Under the pieces are notes generated by a model. That model was not told the origin of the DNA and did no database searches. It saw only the letters and a list, made by a program, of their open reading frames with translations. From Chromera velia (lineage: Eukaryota; Sar; Chromeraceae): DNA of 39,883 nucleotides. The stretch spans positions 1 to 39,883 of the forward strand of contig JAHBMJ010003184.1 in assembly GCA_018398765.1 (NCBI GenBank), given 5' to 3'. The position numbers and the translations under genes were made by a program. Of the stretch, positions 30,001-39,883 are shown piece by piece (within the stretch, counting starts at the first letter, position 1; the number at the start of each line of letters is the position of its first letter).

Positions 30001-31669
30001 ATGGAGGCAGAAACGAAGACTCCCGCTTCCTGTCCCCACCCTCTGCCACCTTCGTATTCTTCCAATGGTGGTTCCCCGCCTTCCTCCTGTCCCTTTGCGG
30101 GATTCGCACACCCAAAAAGAAAAGATCTCTTGAACATGCGGGAGAGACCTCCCCTTTTCAGAATGGGAGCTTTGGGGATGACGCACGCACTCTTCGGGTT
30201 GATTGCAATTTTCGTCCTCTGGGTTGAATTTTGCCGTCTCCTTTTCACAGGCTTCTCCGCTGACACCTCCTCCCGATCTCTCTTCCAATCCCCGGAGGAA
30301 GGACGCCTCAGCAGACACCAAATCGTTGCCCTCATCTGGATTGTTTCTGCTGTCCTCTGCACCCTCACAGCCCTCCCCATGCCGTTCCAGGGATTCATCT
30401 TCTCCACCCCCCGCATAGGAGACCCCGCATCCGAACAGAGAAGCTACAACTGGGGAAGGGCGGTGGCGGGGCTCCAGTATCCCTACCTGGCTATCCGGGC
30501 TGTTCTGCTGCCTGGCGGCGCGCCGTTGCTCCGACTTCTCGACGCCGCAGTTGCCCTCCTGATGCTCCGGCCTCATTACCGCATCGCCCAGGTGTACCCC
30601 CACACTCTGGGGGCCTACTGGCCTGAGTGGATGATTATCGCTCAAATGGCCCTGTACGGGGAGGGAAGTGCCTTGGTGTCCGACGTGGGCAGCCGGGTGA
30701 TCCTGTACTACAACGGCGTGCTGTGGGCCAAAATGATCTTCGACGGTTTCCTCGGGTACACTCTGTACGTGAAGGGATTCCATTCGATTCGAAGGGTCAG
30801 TGAGTGAGTGAGTGGGTGAGGGGGAATTTCGGTCGGTCTGTCTGTCTGGCGGTTTGATGACCAAAGTCTCAGTTCGGATTGATGTCTTTTACTCCTTGCT
30901 TGCCCTTTTTGCCTTTCCGCCCGCTTTCCTCTTGTCTGTCTGTTTCTTCCATGCCTTCTCTGCGAACAGCCTTATGCTGCTCCTTTCTACGTGAATTCAT
31001 TTTTTCTTCTTTGTGTGGTACGTGCAGGTGCGAAGAGAGGTGACGATCGCCAGCTCGACCGACGTGACGATGTTCCTCGTCCTCTTCATCCGCGCCGGCC
31101 TCGAAAGGGGTGTGGGGGGGGTCGGGGGTATCGCTCCTGCGTTTGCTCTCCAGGCCATATTCCGAGCTGTGAACCTCGGCATGTTTCCCTTGAACATCTA
31201 CCGGACAGGCAGCTGGGTGCAGGCAGTGCACTCCTCTCTGTGGGTGTTGTGGGGACTTTACCTTGGCCCTCAGGGAAGGGAGGCGTTGTTCTGGAGTGTG
31301 GCTGCGTGGGTTTTCTTCTTTGTCGTTGCGCATTCTAAAGGAGACGCGGTGGTCGTGACAAAGGTCGTGAACGCAGTGAGACGTGTGCTTTTGTGTGTGT
31401 TGCCGGAGGAGGGTGTGAAAGTAGAGAGGCAGATTGAGAAGGAAGCTGAGGCGTTGGTGGTTGAGATCATGCCGGTTGAGAATGAAAATACAGAGCATGT
31501 GAATGACCCCGAGAAGGAAAGCACACGGTGGGACTCAGACGAGAGAAGTTCGGATGACGAGAAGAAAATTGAGAGACGCAGGCAAGCAAAGAGAGCAAAG
31601 GAAGAAATCAGAATCAAAATGCGATCTCACTCCGTGCGCCCCCCCCGCGTGAGGGGTTGCTGCCCCTGA
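30001..31669 (+). CDS. Multi-pass membrane protein, unknown function
   Basis: Exons 30001-30795 and 31028-31669 join in phase 0 to 478 residues. The ATG at 30001 is the first in frame. The N-terminal 55 residues are Pro/Ser-rich. Predicted membrane segments lie near residues 57-83 (ALFGLIAIFVLWVEFCRLLF), 108-130 (IVALIWIVSAVLCTLTALP), 176-190, 206-222 (WPEWMIIAQMAL), 240-257, 278-292, 333-345 and 349-366 (ALFWSVAAWVFFFVVAH). The last 110 residues are hydrophilic, rich in Glu/Lys/Arg, and end in a basic region with GCCP. The two halves do not look like an obvious internal repeat. I recognise no family, and transport or lipid roles would be guesses. The intron begins GTCAGTGAGTGAGTGAGTGG. It is divergent from the transporter gene. 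Confidence 0.8.
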
Positions 31670-32110
31670 CTCTTCCTCTTCCGCTTGTTTCGATTCCGAC
31701 GGTATGACGTGCATTTCTCCCGCAGCCTACGTCTCTGTTGTAAGCAAGCAAAAGCCTGTGTGCGTGCAAGTTTTGCCTCCCACGATAGAGAACGGAGAGC
31801 TTCTGTCTGTGTCTCCGGGAATTGTTCTCGAGTCTCTCAAGAGGAGAGACAGGAGGGCATTCTCGGGAAGGATGTAAGAGAGAGAGAGAGAATTCAAGTC
31901 ACGTTCTCGAACTTTCTTGGTGACAGAAGACGACGTTAAAGGAGGGAGGAAAAATTTGACTCAGTGTGTGCTCGATTATTTGTTCGTCGTAACGTTAGGA
32001 GAGCGAAAAGAAAACGAAAGAAGGGGGGCGGGGATGTCAAAGTGCTGCTTCCCGATTGTGTTTTGCTCTTCGTATTGCTGCTTCTTTAAATGCTCAACCA
32101 TTTGTTTATC
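31670..32110. other. 3' flank of the membrane-protein gene
   Basis: No gene seen. Purine-rich with a short (GA)n run at about 31877-31890. It probably holds the 3' UTR. Confidence 0.5.
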
Positions 32111-32388
32111 TCTCTTTCCCCATATCGCTACTTTTTCTATTTATCGATCCATTTGTTTATCTCTCTACCCCCTGTATTTCTACTTTTTCTAGTACTTTTT
32201 CCATCCAACGGAAAAATTCCAGTACACAAATTTTCTTTGAAGATCGATCTCTCTTTCCCCATATCGCTACTTTTTCTATTTATCGATCCATTTGTTTATC
32301 TCTCTACCCCCTGTATTTCTACTTTTTCTAGTACTTTTTCCATCCAACGGAAAAATTCCAGTACACAAATTTTCTTTGAAGATCGATC
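32111..32388. repeat. 139-bp tandem duplication
   Basis: Two apparently identical copies, 32111-32249 and 32250-32388, each beginning TCTCTTTCCCCATATCGCTA and ending GAAGATCGA. Inside each, a shorter echo (TCTCTACCCCCTGTATTTCT) suggests an older, roughly 55-bp repeat. No coding role. Confidence 0.9.
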
Positions 32389-33182
32389 TCTGTGTTCCTC
32401 CCTGTCACATTTTCCGCTCACCAGAAACGCCAACAAAAGAGGAGACGCAAAGCCGATCGACTAACTGACTCGGCACGAAACCAGAAGGAATCCAGAAACA
32501 GCTAAGGATTCATTCGTATGGATTTTTGTTCGACCCTTCGTTTGTTTGTTTCCTTTTGCCTAGCTGAGTGCGTACATGCATGGAAGCCATGGATTTCGCA
32601 AGCAAGCGCGCCAGCAAGCATGTAGGGTGTGGGCGTAAAACGTGACCCTCCTCTTGCGAGCTAGCGGCCGGACTCGCAACGATCGATCTGCCTGCCTGAT
32701 CATTTTCTTTCGTGCGGTGTCCGTCCGTCCGTGCGTGTCTGCTTGTTGAAGAAAAAGAAAAGACAATTTCTGAAGGATCGAGCAGGACAACTGCATACAG
32801 AAGAAAATCTTGTCGAGCTGTCTGCCTGCTCAGATCCATCGGCTTCATTAACTGTTTCGTCGATCGATCGATGCGTGTATATGGTAAAGTACTTGTTCTC
32901 TCGGTCAGTCGGCGGTCGGCCTGCCTGCCTTTGCTTGAAGCCCAGTTTCAGGCATGAATTTCACGAAACTGCCACGGAGGTGTATTGATGACAGGGCGCC
33001 AGTTCGTCACTGTCCGCATGCAACTTCGTTGATGTGTGATAAATACATTTCAACTTTAAAGTACTTTGAACCTAATGAGATTGCGCAAATGAATCGAAAT
33101 GATTTGAATCAAATCAGCCTGGCAGAACATATAGTTCTGATTTAGAAGTATGATTTAATAGAAGCAAAAGCTTTCATTGATG
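32389..33182. other. Gene-free spacer
   Basis: No recognisable gene. It contains clustered GATCGATC and GCAAGCAAGC words (32580-32870) but no conserved protein signal. Confidence 0.45.
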
Positions 33183-33184
33183 TA

Positions 33185-33577
33185 CCCTGAAAAAAATGTT
33201 AGAAAAGTGATAGAAAAGTAACGGTTGTTACAAAAGTGATAGAAAACTGATAGAAAAGTGATAGACATTCAAAGTTAGAAAAGTGATAGAAATTCTAGTA
33301 GAAATTATATATTAGAAATTATACGCAATTTCTATTAAATGTTAGAAAAGTGATAGAAAAGTTGTTAGAAAAGTGATAGAAATTTGATTTAAATTTCTAT
33401 CACTTTTCTAATATTTCTAATATTTGATAGAAATTACAGAAAATGTTAGAAATCTGACTCAAATTTCTAACATGTTAGAAATTTGAATTTCTATCACTTT
33501 TCTATCAATTTTCTATTACTTTTCTATAACAACTTTTCTATCACTTTTCTATTACTTTTCTAACATTTGTTGCAGGG
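33185..33577. mobile_element. 393-bp foldback/MITE-like element flanked by TA
   Basis: The ends are CCCTGAAAAAAATGTTAGAA (33185) and the inverted match ending CAGGG (33577), flanked by TA at 33183-33184 and 33578-33579. The two arms match imperfectly over about 95 bp. The whole element is built of variants of TTAGAAAAGTGATAGAAA on one strand in the left half and of its complement in the right half, so it could fold into a long hairpin. It has no coding capacity. TA duplication fits Tc1/mariner-type MITEs; the class is inference. Confidence 0.75.
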
Positions 33578-33579
33578 TA

Positions 33580-34214
33580 TATTGGTCATCGATTATTTGG
33601 ACCGTGATAAACTATATAGTTACCTTCCTGTCACTATCGACTGAAACTTTTTAGGAGATTCAAGTTCAGCCTAAGTTCTGCGCTTTTGACGCGTTTTAAT
33701 GTATAAAGTTCAAGTATATTCCGAAGTTCTGTGCTAGATTAATCTTTTAATACCAGTGTTCAATACCACAGTGACAGTGTAACCACACCTTGTCTTAAAT
33801 GCATTTTTCCACTTAAATATTGTCATCACTCTCATCAGATGGTCGGAATAGCTTGGAACGCATGTACGTAGATCTCAGTGCACTTAGTGACTATCTATAC
33901 ATACGTTGTCAATGATCGCGGGCGGCTTGGGCTACCCGCATCTCACCTAGCATCTCGCGCATCGACCGGCGCCGACTTCGTCGCATAGACGTTCTGCGGC
34001 TCGCCCACAGCATCGTTGGGGGGGCATTGACTTAAAGTTTGTTTCTAGCGTCTAGCCTGTTCTTCTTCCGCCTTTTCCTTCTGTCCTGTTTACTGTTCTC
34101 GCTGCAAGCTCTCTCGCTCGTGCGACCTCAAAGTTGACTCTCCTCCTTCTGACTTCGGGATTTGCTAAGTACTTCTTATGACTAGAATTATGGTCTATAG
34201 AAATTTGTCTGTGT
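33580..34214. other. Gene-free spacer
   Basis: Downstream flank of the renalase-like gene. AT-rich to about 33850, then a GC-richer stretch (33910-34020, with GCATCTCGCGCATCGACCGG). I see no protein or RNA gene. Confidence 0.45.
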
Positions 34215-34769
34215 CTAGGTCTGTGTCAAACAGGCTGTATGAGCTTTTCTGAAACGATCAAAGAGCGCGGCCGCGAGTTTTCGGCCACTCAGCGCAGCCC
34301 CAAGGACCTCTCCCCTCCACGAAGAACTTGCACAGAAATCCCCACACGCTCCAAGGAAAATCGTGCCCCCGGTGTTTCCCTGCGCAGAATCGAGAAGATA
34401 GCCCTTTCCGCTGCTCTGCATCGTCGTCCCTGTTTCTGGTCGTGCAACCTGCAGCAAAATTAATGGGGATGCACAAACGCATGACCATAGAAGTGAATTG
34501 AACGAAAGCACGTACGTACCCATCTCAAGATGCGCTCATGCACCCGACAGCGCAATCCGCAAGCTCCCCGTATTGCACTGCACATAAGCTAGGTGGCCCA
34601 AGCAGAGTGAGTGCCCTCCCCAAAGCAACTTTATCCAGCATCTTACTGAAGGGAACAGAAAGGTGTCGCCAGACAGACAAAACAACCCCTGCATACAGTG
34701 TGTTGTGAGGTTACTCTTTCTCGATTGGATGTTCTTTCTGTCGGAATCAGGGACAAATAGACAGACAGG

Positions 34770-34803
<34 letters not shown>

Positions 34804-35381
34804 GGCAGACAGACAGACAGACAGACAGAGAGACTCAATGGATCACTTGTTTCTTGAATTGTCACTCCCAGAAAGAGGAGGAGGGCAGATCACATGGACG
34901 GTCGAAGAGGAAGCAAGTGACAGGCAGCCCGCTGATTGCATGTGGAAGGAAGGGGGTCCGGAGAGAGAGGACAGACGGACGGGCGGAGACAGGCCAAGAC
35001 AGGCAGGCAGACAAACAGACAGATAGACAGACAGACTATATGTCTCTTCTTCTCCCTTCTTTCCACAGGCCAAGACAGACTATATGTTTCTTCTTCTTCT
35101 CCCCCTTTTTCTTCGTGAACACCACAGACAAGAAGAAAGAAAGAACAAAGACAAAAGAACAGCACCAACAATCAAACAGCGTGGGCAGGGGGCCCGAAAG
35201 GTGAGAGTTAAGCGCCCCTTGCCTCTCTACCTCCCGACAGACTTTCACGTGATCACTAGTTTCACACGCTACTCCTCTGCTGCTTCCACTCAAGACAAGA
35301 AAGAGAAGAAAAAACAAGACAAGAAAATTCAACAAATAAGAAAAGAAAAAATCAAAAAGCCCAAGACAGACAGACAGGCCA

Positions 35382-35413
<32 letters not shown>

Positions 35414-35646
35414 GAGACAGACAGATAGACACAGACAGACACAGACAGACAGAGACAGAGAGATAGACAGACAGACAGACAGACAGACACAGACAGACAC
35501 AGACAGACACAGACAGACACAGACAGACACAGACAGACACAGACAGACACAGACACAGACAGACACAGACAGACACAGACAGACACAGACAGACACAGAC
35601 AGACACAGACAGACACAGACAGACACAGACAGACAGACAGACAGAC

Positions 35647-35680
<34 letters not shown>

Positions 35681-35709
35681 GAGACAGACAGATAGACAGA
35701 CAGACAGAC

Positions 35710-35740
<31 letters not shown>

Positions 35741-35980
35741 CAGACACAGACACAGACAGACAGACAGACAGACAGACACCTCTTCGTCCTCCTTTTCTTC
35801 ATGTACACAGCAGACAGGCAGACAGGCAGACAGAAAGTCGGGGAGGGGAGAGGCAAATGGAAGGACGTGCAAATGGAATGACACACACACGCCGACAAAA
35901 AACGGACAATTTAAGAGAGAGGCAAACGCTGATTTGCAAAACGGGCGACCGGGAAACACTCTCATACAGATGCGCACCAC

Positions 35981-36025
<45 letters not shown>

Positions 36026-37596
36026 CCTCCCTCCCGAGAGAGATCGAGCGAGCGAGCGAGCGAGCGAGCGAGAGAGAGAGGGAGAGAGAGAGATCAAGTG
36101 AGAATTTGAAAAGAAGTTTAACCAACGAGACAGGCGTTGTGTACACTCGCAGTCAGATTGGATTTTCTCATTCTGGAGATTACCCGTTGATTAAATGTCC
36201 AGGTGCCTTCCTTCAATGAAGCCGGCCTGTTTGCTTACGTTCCTCTTCCTTCCCTCAAGCCTGGGTGGTCACTCACCTGTGCACAGTCCCACATGTGCGC
36301 AATAGAGACCAGAGGGAGAGGGAAGGTCCCGTCTGTGTCGCTGCTTCCCTCCCCCCTCTCTGCCTTAGGGTCCGCGTCTGATTCTCTCTCCACAGGCACA
36401 ACTGGAGAAGAAACCACCCCCTCGGGGGGGAAAAACTTCTTGAGCACCTCTCTCAGTCCTCTCTCCATCTCCTCTCGCGCCGTCTCCTCGTCTCTGAACC
36501 AGTCACCCTCCAGATGTCTTTTTGCAAAAGCTTCAGTTGAGTGCACAACCAGACATACGGGCCCTCCCTTTTTTGCTCTATGGGGTTTCTCCGTGTCACA
36601 CACCACTTTCTCAATCACAGGGTGGCCACGAGGGCGCAGAATTCCAAACGCAGGCAGAGACCCACAGGGAAAGGCAGTGAGGAGAACCGACACTGTTGTG
36701 GACTTCAATTCCCGTGCTGCAGATAGAGGCCCTTCATAAGATTTCGGCAGCACGCCGTATTTGTTGTCCTGAATCAAAAGCTTGTCACTCAACACTGCTG
36801 CATCGAAAAATTCAAATTTCTCCTCACCCTCCTTTGCCCCCCTCTCCCTCCAGGTCACTTTCCATTTTTGAACAGACTCCTCTCCCTCCACACTCAGAAC
36901 ATGACACCCAAAGTACTCCTCCACTTCTGCGGCCTTCTGGACCTCAGCGGCCAGACCCTTGCAGATACTGTTCATAGACGGCACTCCCACCCAGTAATCC
37001 GTCTCCGTAGAGACACTGGACTGCTGTCCGGCCAGGTCTTTACCTACATTTCGGTTGCCATGCCCCTCCCCTCCCTCCTCCCATTCTGCCTCCAACTCGA
37101 CAGGCTTCCACTTCTCCACCCAGCCTGAGGACTCCCATTCTCTGAGGAGCTGCCTGGCCTGCTCTTCGTCCGTTCCTGGCTGAGCAGATTCGATCGATTG
37201 AGGAGACGGACACGGCATGGAAAGAGGCCGAATACTTCCCGTCCCTGTCTCTGTCTGGAAGAACGGAGCGGCATGGTCGAACGACAGCTCCCCCACAGCC
37301 CCCTCTTCGCCTTCTACCTTCACACGACGCCGAGCAGTCCTGCCCCCTGGGCCCCTGCCCCACTCGAAGAGCGAAACGTGGAACGACGTTTTCAGAGACG
37401 GTGCTGTCTCGTCCCGGAGACTGGAGAGACGGCTGAGAAGATCTCGGGAACACTGCAGACCTGAGACTCCAGCACCCACCACTGCCACCCTACAGGAGGC
37501 TGAGCTGTCGATTTTGGACTTCATCGAAATGAATGCACTTTGAGCCGCTCCAAAACCAAGAAAGACGAGGCGTCTCAGAGAAGTCAGCCAACCCAT
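34215..37596 (-). CDS. Renalase-like FAD-dependent amine oxidase family protein
   Basis: Exon 1 (37596-36277) and exon 2 (34448-34215) join in phase 0 across a 1.83-kb intron to 517 residues. Residues 37-52 form the dinucleotide-binding fold, [17 protein letters not shown] with GxGxxG at 41-46. [15 protein letters not shown] at 77-91 is the second FAD contact, and FDHAAPFF at 107-113 is typical of renalases. IAHMWDCAQ ends exon 1. Exon 2 supplies the C-terminal flavin motif, [20 protein letters not shown] then [12 protein letters not shown] (471-502), which fits the family's GDW...EGA..SG..AA pattern. Without exon 2 the protein would lack its flavin-binding end. The first 25 residues ([20 protein letters not shown]) could be a targeting peptide; a second Met at 37524 is an alternative start. 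The substrate is unknown; bacterial and algal relatives oxidise amines or dihydropyridines. Confidence 0.85.
35366..35782. repeat. (CAGA)n/(CACAGA)n array inside the renalase-like intron
   Basis: About 400 bp of CAGACAGA, CACAGACAGA and GAGACAGA units. A smaller (CAGA)n array lies at about 34757-34831, and a duplicated block around GACAGACTATATGT lies at about 35030-35090. All are within the intron 34449-36276. On the transcript strand they read (TCTG)n. Confidence 0.9.
35979..36092. repeat. (TC)n, (GAGC)n and (GA)n microsatellites
   Basis: CT dinucleotides (35979-36020) pass through CCCT units into GAGC and GAGA units (36040-36092). The half-palindromic layout could form a hairpin. The tract lies in the same intron. 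Confidence 0.85.
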
Positions 37597-37815
37597 ATCA
37601 CTTCGATGTCCGAAGGCTCCAAATTGAACCGTTCCTCTACACGTGAAGTGACCAATACACACTTTAGGGACTGGGCTTTGAGGATGCCGATGACAAGTGA
37701 ACGCATAGAGAGCCGCGGACCGAGTCTAGCATGTCTGGCGTTGAACACAAAAGATGAGCAGACAAGGACTTAATTCCCCCGATTCTTCGACTTATCAACA
37801 TGTAGACGGCCAAAG

Positions 37816-37822
37816 CTATATA
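37816..37822 (-). promoter_or_regulatory. TATA-like box of the renalase-like gene, with TGCATGCA upstream
   Basis: The minus strand reads TATATAG, about 220 nt before the ATG at 37596. TGCATGCA lies 20 bp further upstream, at 37842-37849. Confidence 0.4.
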
Positions 37823-37849
37823 CGCGATGCGCGCCCAACCATGCATGCA

Positions 37850-39075
37850 TTCAACCTGATCAATTCAACTTATTCTTTTTTTTTTTTTTTGACTTGCTCT
37901 CATGGCACTCTGCCATACTCTCCCCCACTGGACTGCCCATCAGAGACCCTCAATCATCAATCATCAGAGACTCAGCACTATATAGCTCTAAAATTTGTTA
38001 AAATTCCTCTTAAAAAGATCGATAAGCAGACTTGCTCCTAGACCATTTCGAGACTAACTGCAAGGAAAAAGCCGAACCTTCTGATAAACTAGGCTAGATC
38101 GGGTGGTCTGATTCGTCTGTCATACATGGAGACACGACATGTCTAACAAAACTCTCAAATATCAATTTCCCTCCATTTCTCTCTATATATATCCCTCTAG
38201 TTCTCTCTCCAAATTCGTATAGTTTCCTTTAGTTTCCTCTGAAAATTCTTCTTAATAATTTTTTGTTTAACTTTAATTTTATTTAAATTCCTGTCTAAAT
38301 GTCTAGGTCCTTGCAAGGGTGTGGATCCGGCTATCATACGTCCACATAATTAGTCAACATGAGTCCTTTCAACTCTATAATATATATCACTTAGCCTTAT
38401 TATGTTTTGCTAATAAATTACTATTTATCACAATTTATATTTTATGTAGTTATAAGTATATTAATGTTTCTAATTGATGTTTACAATTAGATCTGCTTAG
38501 ACCTGCTATATTGAATTCAAACTTCAAAGTTATTCAAGTTATACAAGTATTTATCCATATATCATCACCATTATCATCATATACCATCGCCATCGGCCTA
38601 TGAATAAGCGTCTAGCGTTCGGCGATTCATTTATATATATCATCTTAATATTATCTAATATGAAAACTAATAAAAACTTTAAAAGAAAGCAAATCATATG
38701 ATATCGATAAACCTCAATAAGTTTCAAGTCTAAAGCGTATGCTTAAAACTTGAATTTTGTCGGCTTACTGCTCAGATACTCGATCTGCTCGGTTTACTTT
38801 ACAATTAAAGCTGAGAGTTAATTTGCTCTGGATCATTTGTTTTTCATTATTTTTTATTCAAGTCTTTTTTGTTTATACTTTTTACAAATTGTATTGGACT
38901 AAAGCTTATAACTAGCCTTATACCTTTAAAAAATATAATTTTTGATATATGCATTTCTAGATTAATTTCAATTCAAACATAAATTCATCTATACAGAAGT
39001 AATGAGAATGGTGCACTGGCATTTTGAAAAGGTTTGTGACAAAGAGTCGAAACATACACAAGTCAAACGTGAAGA
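37850..39075. other. AT-rich gene-free spacer
   Basis: A T-run at about 37876-37890, then strongly AT-rich DNA to 39000 with many TATATA/ATCATC words. No gene or RNA is recognisable. Part of it must be the 3' flank of the gene at the right edge. Confidence 0.55.
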
Positions 39076-39883
39076 TCAACCGCCTTCTCCCCCACCTCTT
39101 CGCATTGAACACAAGACCGAAAACGCCCCCGCAGGACCCGTCCTCCCTCCTCGACCACCTCCAAAGGCCTCCTGTTTTATGCAAGAAAAGGAAACAGCCT
39201 CAGCAAGAGGCTCCTCTCGTCTCCCACCCCCCGTCTCCGGCTCACGGAGAGAAGCTCGGTCATGGCTCACTCTGACTGCAGTGGAGTGCAAAGAGTGACC
39301 AGCAGGACCGTCTCCCTCTTTGGCCTTCCCCACGCCTCTGGAGGGAGAGAAAGTCCGCACGCCGACTGTCAAGGTCTCCTCTGAGGGGCCTGAGCCTCCT
39401 TTAACAGGTTGCCCGCCTGAGAACACGATCCGTTGAGTCGCTGCAGGGGCCACGGTTTGTCTGGGAGGAGACGAAATGCGTACCCGCACGCCCGTCTCGA
39501 GAGACCCCCCCGGTCCCCCTGACAGAGACGCCGGTCCGACCCCCCCTCCGGTCTTGGCTAGGAGTGCTCGGGGGTTTGGGGCAAATGGCACGGGGGGGGA
39601 GGGTCTCTCTCCGATGTGAGGCACTCCCGCATCGTGGGGGGGGATGGAAAGGGAGACAGAGTGAGAGTCGGCTGCCTGCCCCTGGGCCCGGGAGGTCTGT
39701 TGCAGTCTCTGAGACAGATTGGAGGTTAAAGTCGGACGGAGACTGGAGGAGGATTTGCCGGGTTCGGTGGGTGGAGGGGAGAGGCGACAGGCGGTGCCGA
39801 GCCGCTGCTGCTGCTTTGGGTACGGGAGTTGGGACAAAGAGGAGGAAGCGTGAGGATGGCGTTGTCGAGGAGAGAGTGTTGGA
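39076..39883 (-). CDS. Ser/Pro/Gly-rich disordered protein, C-terminal part only
   Basis: An open frame enters from the right edge and ends with TGA at 39076-39078. It gives at least 268 residues with no membrane segment and no domain I know. Composition is Ser, Pro, Gly and Arg, with RVRISSPPRQ, VGVRTFSPSRGVG and a Gly-rich end (FGGGRGGRTGPAGA). The SP and RSP-like sites suggest a phosphorylated disordered region. It is probably the last exon of a larger gene whose start lies outside the window. The length and GC content of the frame support coding, but a chance GC-rich frame is possible. Confidence 0.5.
   Translation of the reverse strand, partial: PTLSPRQRHPHASSSLSQLPYPKQQQRLGTACRLSPPPTEPGKSSSSLRPTLTSNLSQRLQQTSRAQGQAADSHSVSLSIPPHDAGVPHIGERPSPPVPFAPNPRALLAKTGGGVGPASLSGGPGGSLETGVRVRISSPPRQTVAPAATQRIVFSGGQPVKGGSGPSEETLTVGVRTFSPSRGVGKAKEGDGPAGHSLHSTAVRVSHDRASLREPETGGGRREEPLAEAVSFSCIKQEAFGGGRGGRTGPAGAFSVLCSMRRGGGEGG

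Noticed and set aside
35036-36097. A 353-codon minus-strand frame rich in Cys, Leu, Ser and Val
   Set aside because: It is translation of the CAGA/CACAGA array and lies inside the predicted intron of the renalase-like gene.

Overview
This is eukaryotic nuclear DNA. Genes are split by GT-AG introns, coding stretches are GC-rich, spacers are AT-rich, and microsatellites and degraded retrotransposons are common. I suspect an alveolate alga, perhaps a chromerid such as Chromera velia. The grounds are gene style, about one gene per 5-6 kb, multi-copy CEHG...CKECGG Cys/His repeats, and a strong excess of TGCATGCA, a motif known as an ApiAP2 target in apicomplexans. This assignment is inference only.

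I support eight protein genes, and six of them form three head-to-head (divergent) pairs. Pair 1 is a LisH/WD40 protein (minus, ATG at 3427) and an intronless Cys/His-repeat protein (plus, 4933-6948). Pair 2 is an ABHD17-like serine hydrolase (minus, five exons, 18203 to 15846) and a coiled-coil/KLSS-repeat protein (plus, two exons, 19110-20912). Pair 3 is a YdcZ-type DMT transporter (minus, four exons, 29114 to 26723) and a multi-pass membrane protein of unknown function (plus, two exons, 30001-31669). Two more minus-strand genes follow: a renalase-like FAD oxidoreductase (37596 to 34215), whose last exon lies beyond a 1.8-kb intron full of CAGA repeats, and a disordered Ser/Pro/Gly-rich protein cut by the right edge. 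I joined exons by hand from frame, phase and GT/AG sites. No biochemical pathway links the genes.

Mobile and repeated DNA fills much of the rest. There is a plus-strand LINE relic (about 8810-11380) with a nearly continuous reverse transcriptase. A minus-strand relic of the same kind of element (about 7550-8230) has an identically spaced C-terminal CCHC finger. A 241-bp MITE (11863-12103) has 8-bp target duplications. A 393-bp foldback element (33185-33577) is flanked by TA. A 2-kb inverted duplication (arms 12390-14412 and 22390-24413) encloses pair 2.

The most interesting signals are regulatory or structural. Eleven TGCATGCA octamers occur. A matching GC-rich block next to TGCATGCA lies in the shared promoter of pairs 2 and 3. 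Several introns open with tandem GTGA/GTCA units, so the 5' splice site itself is repeated.
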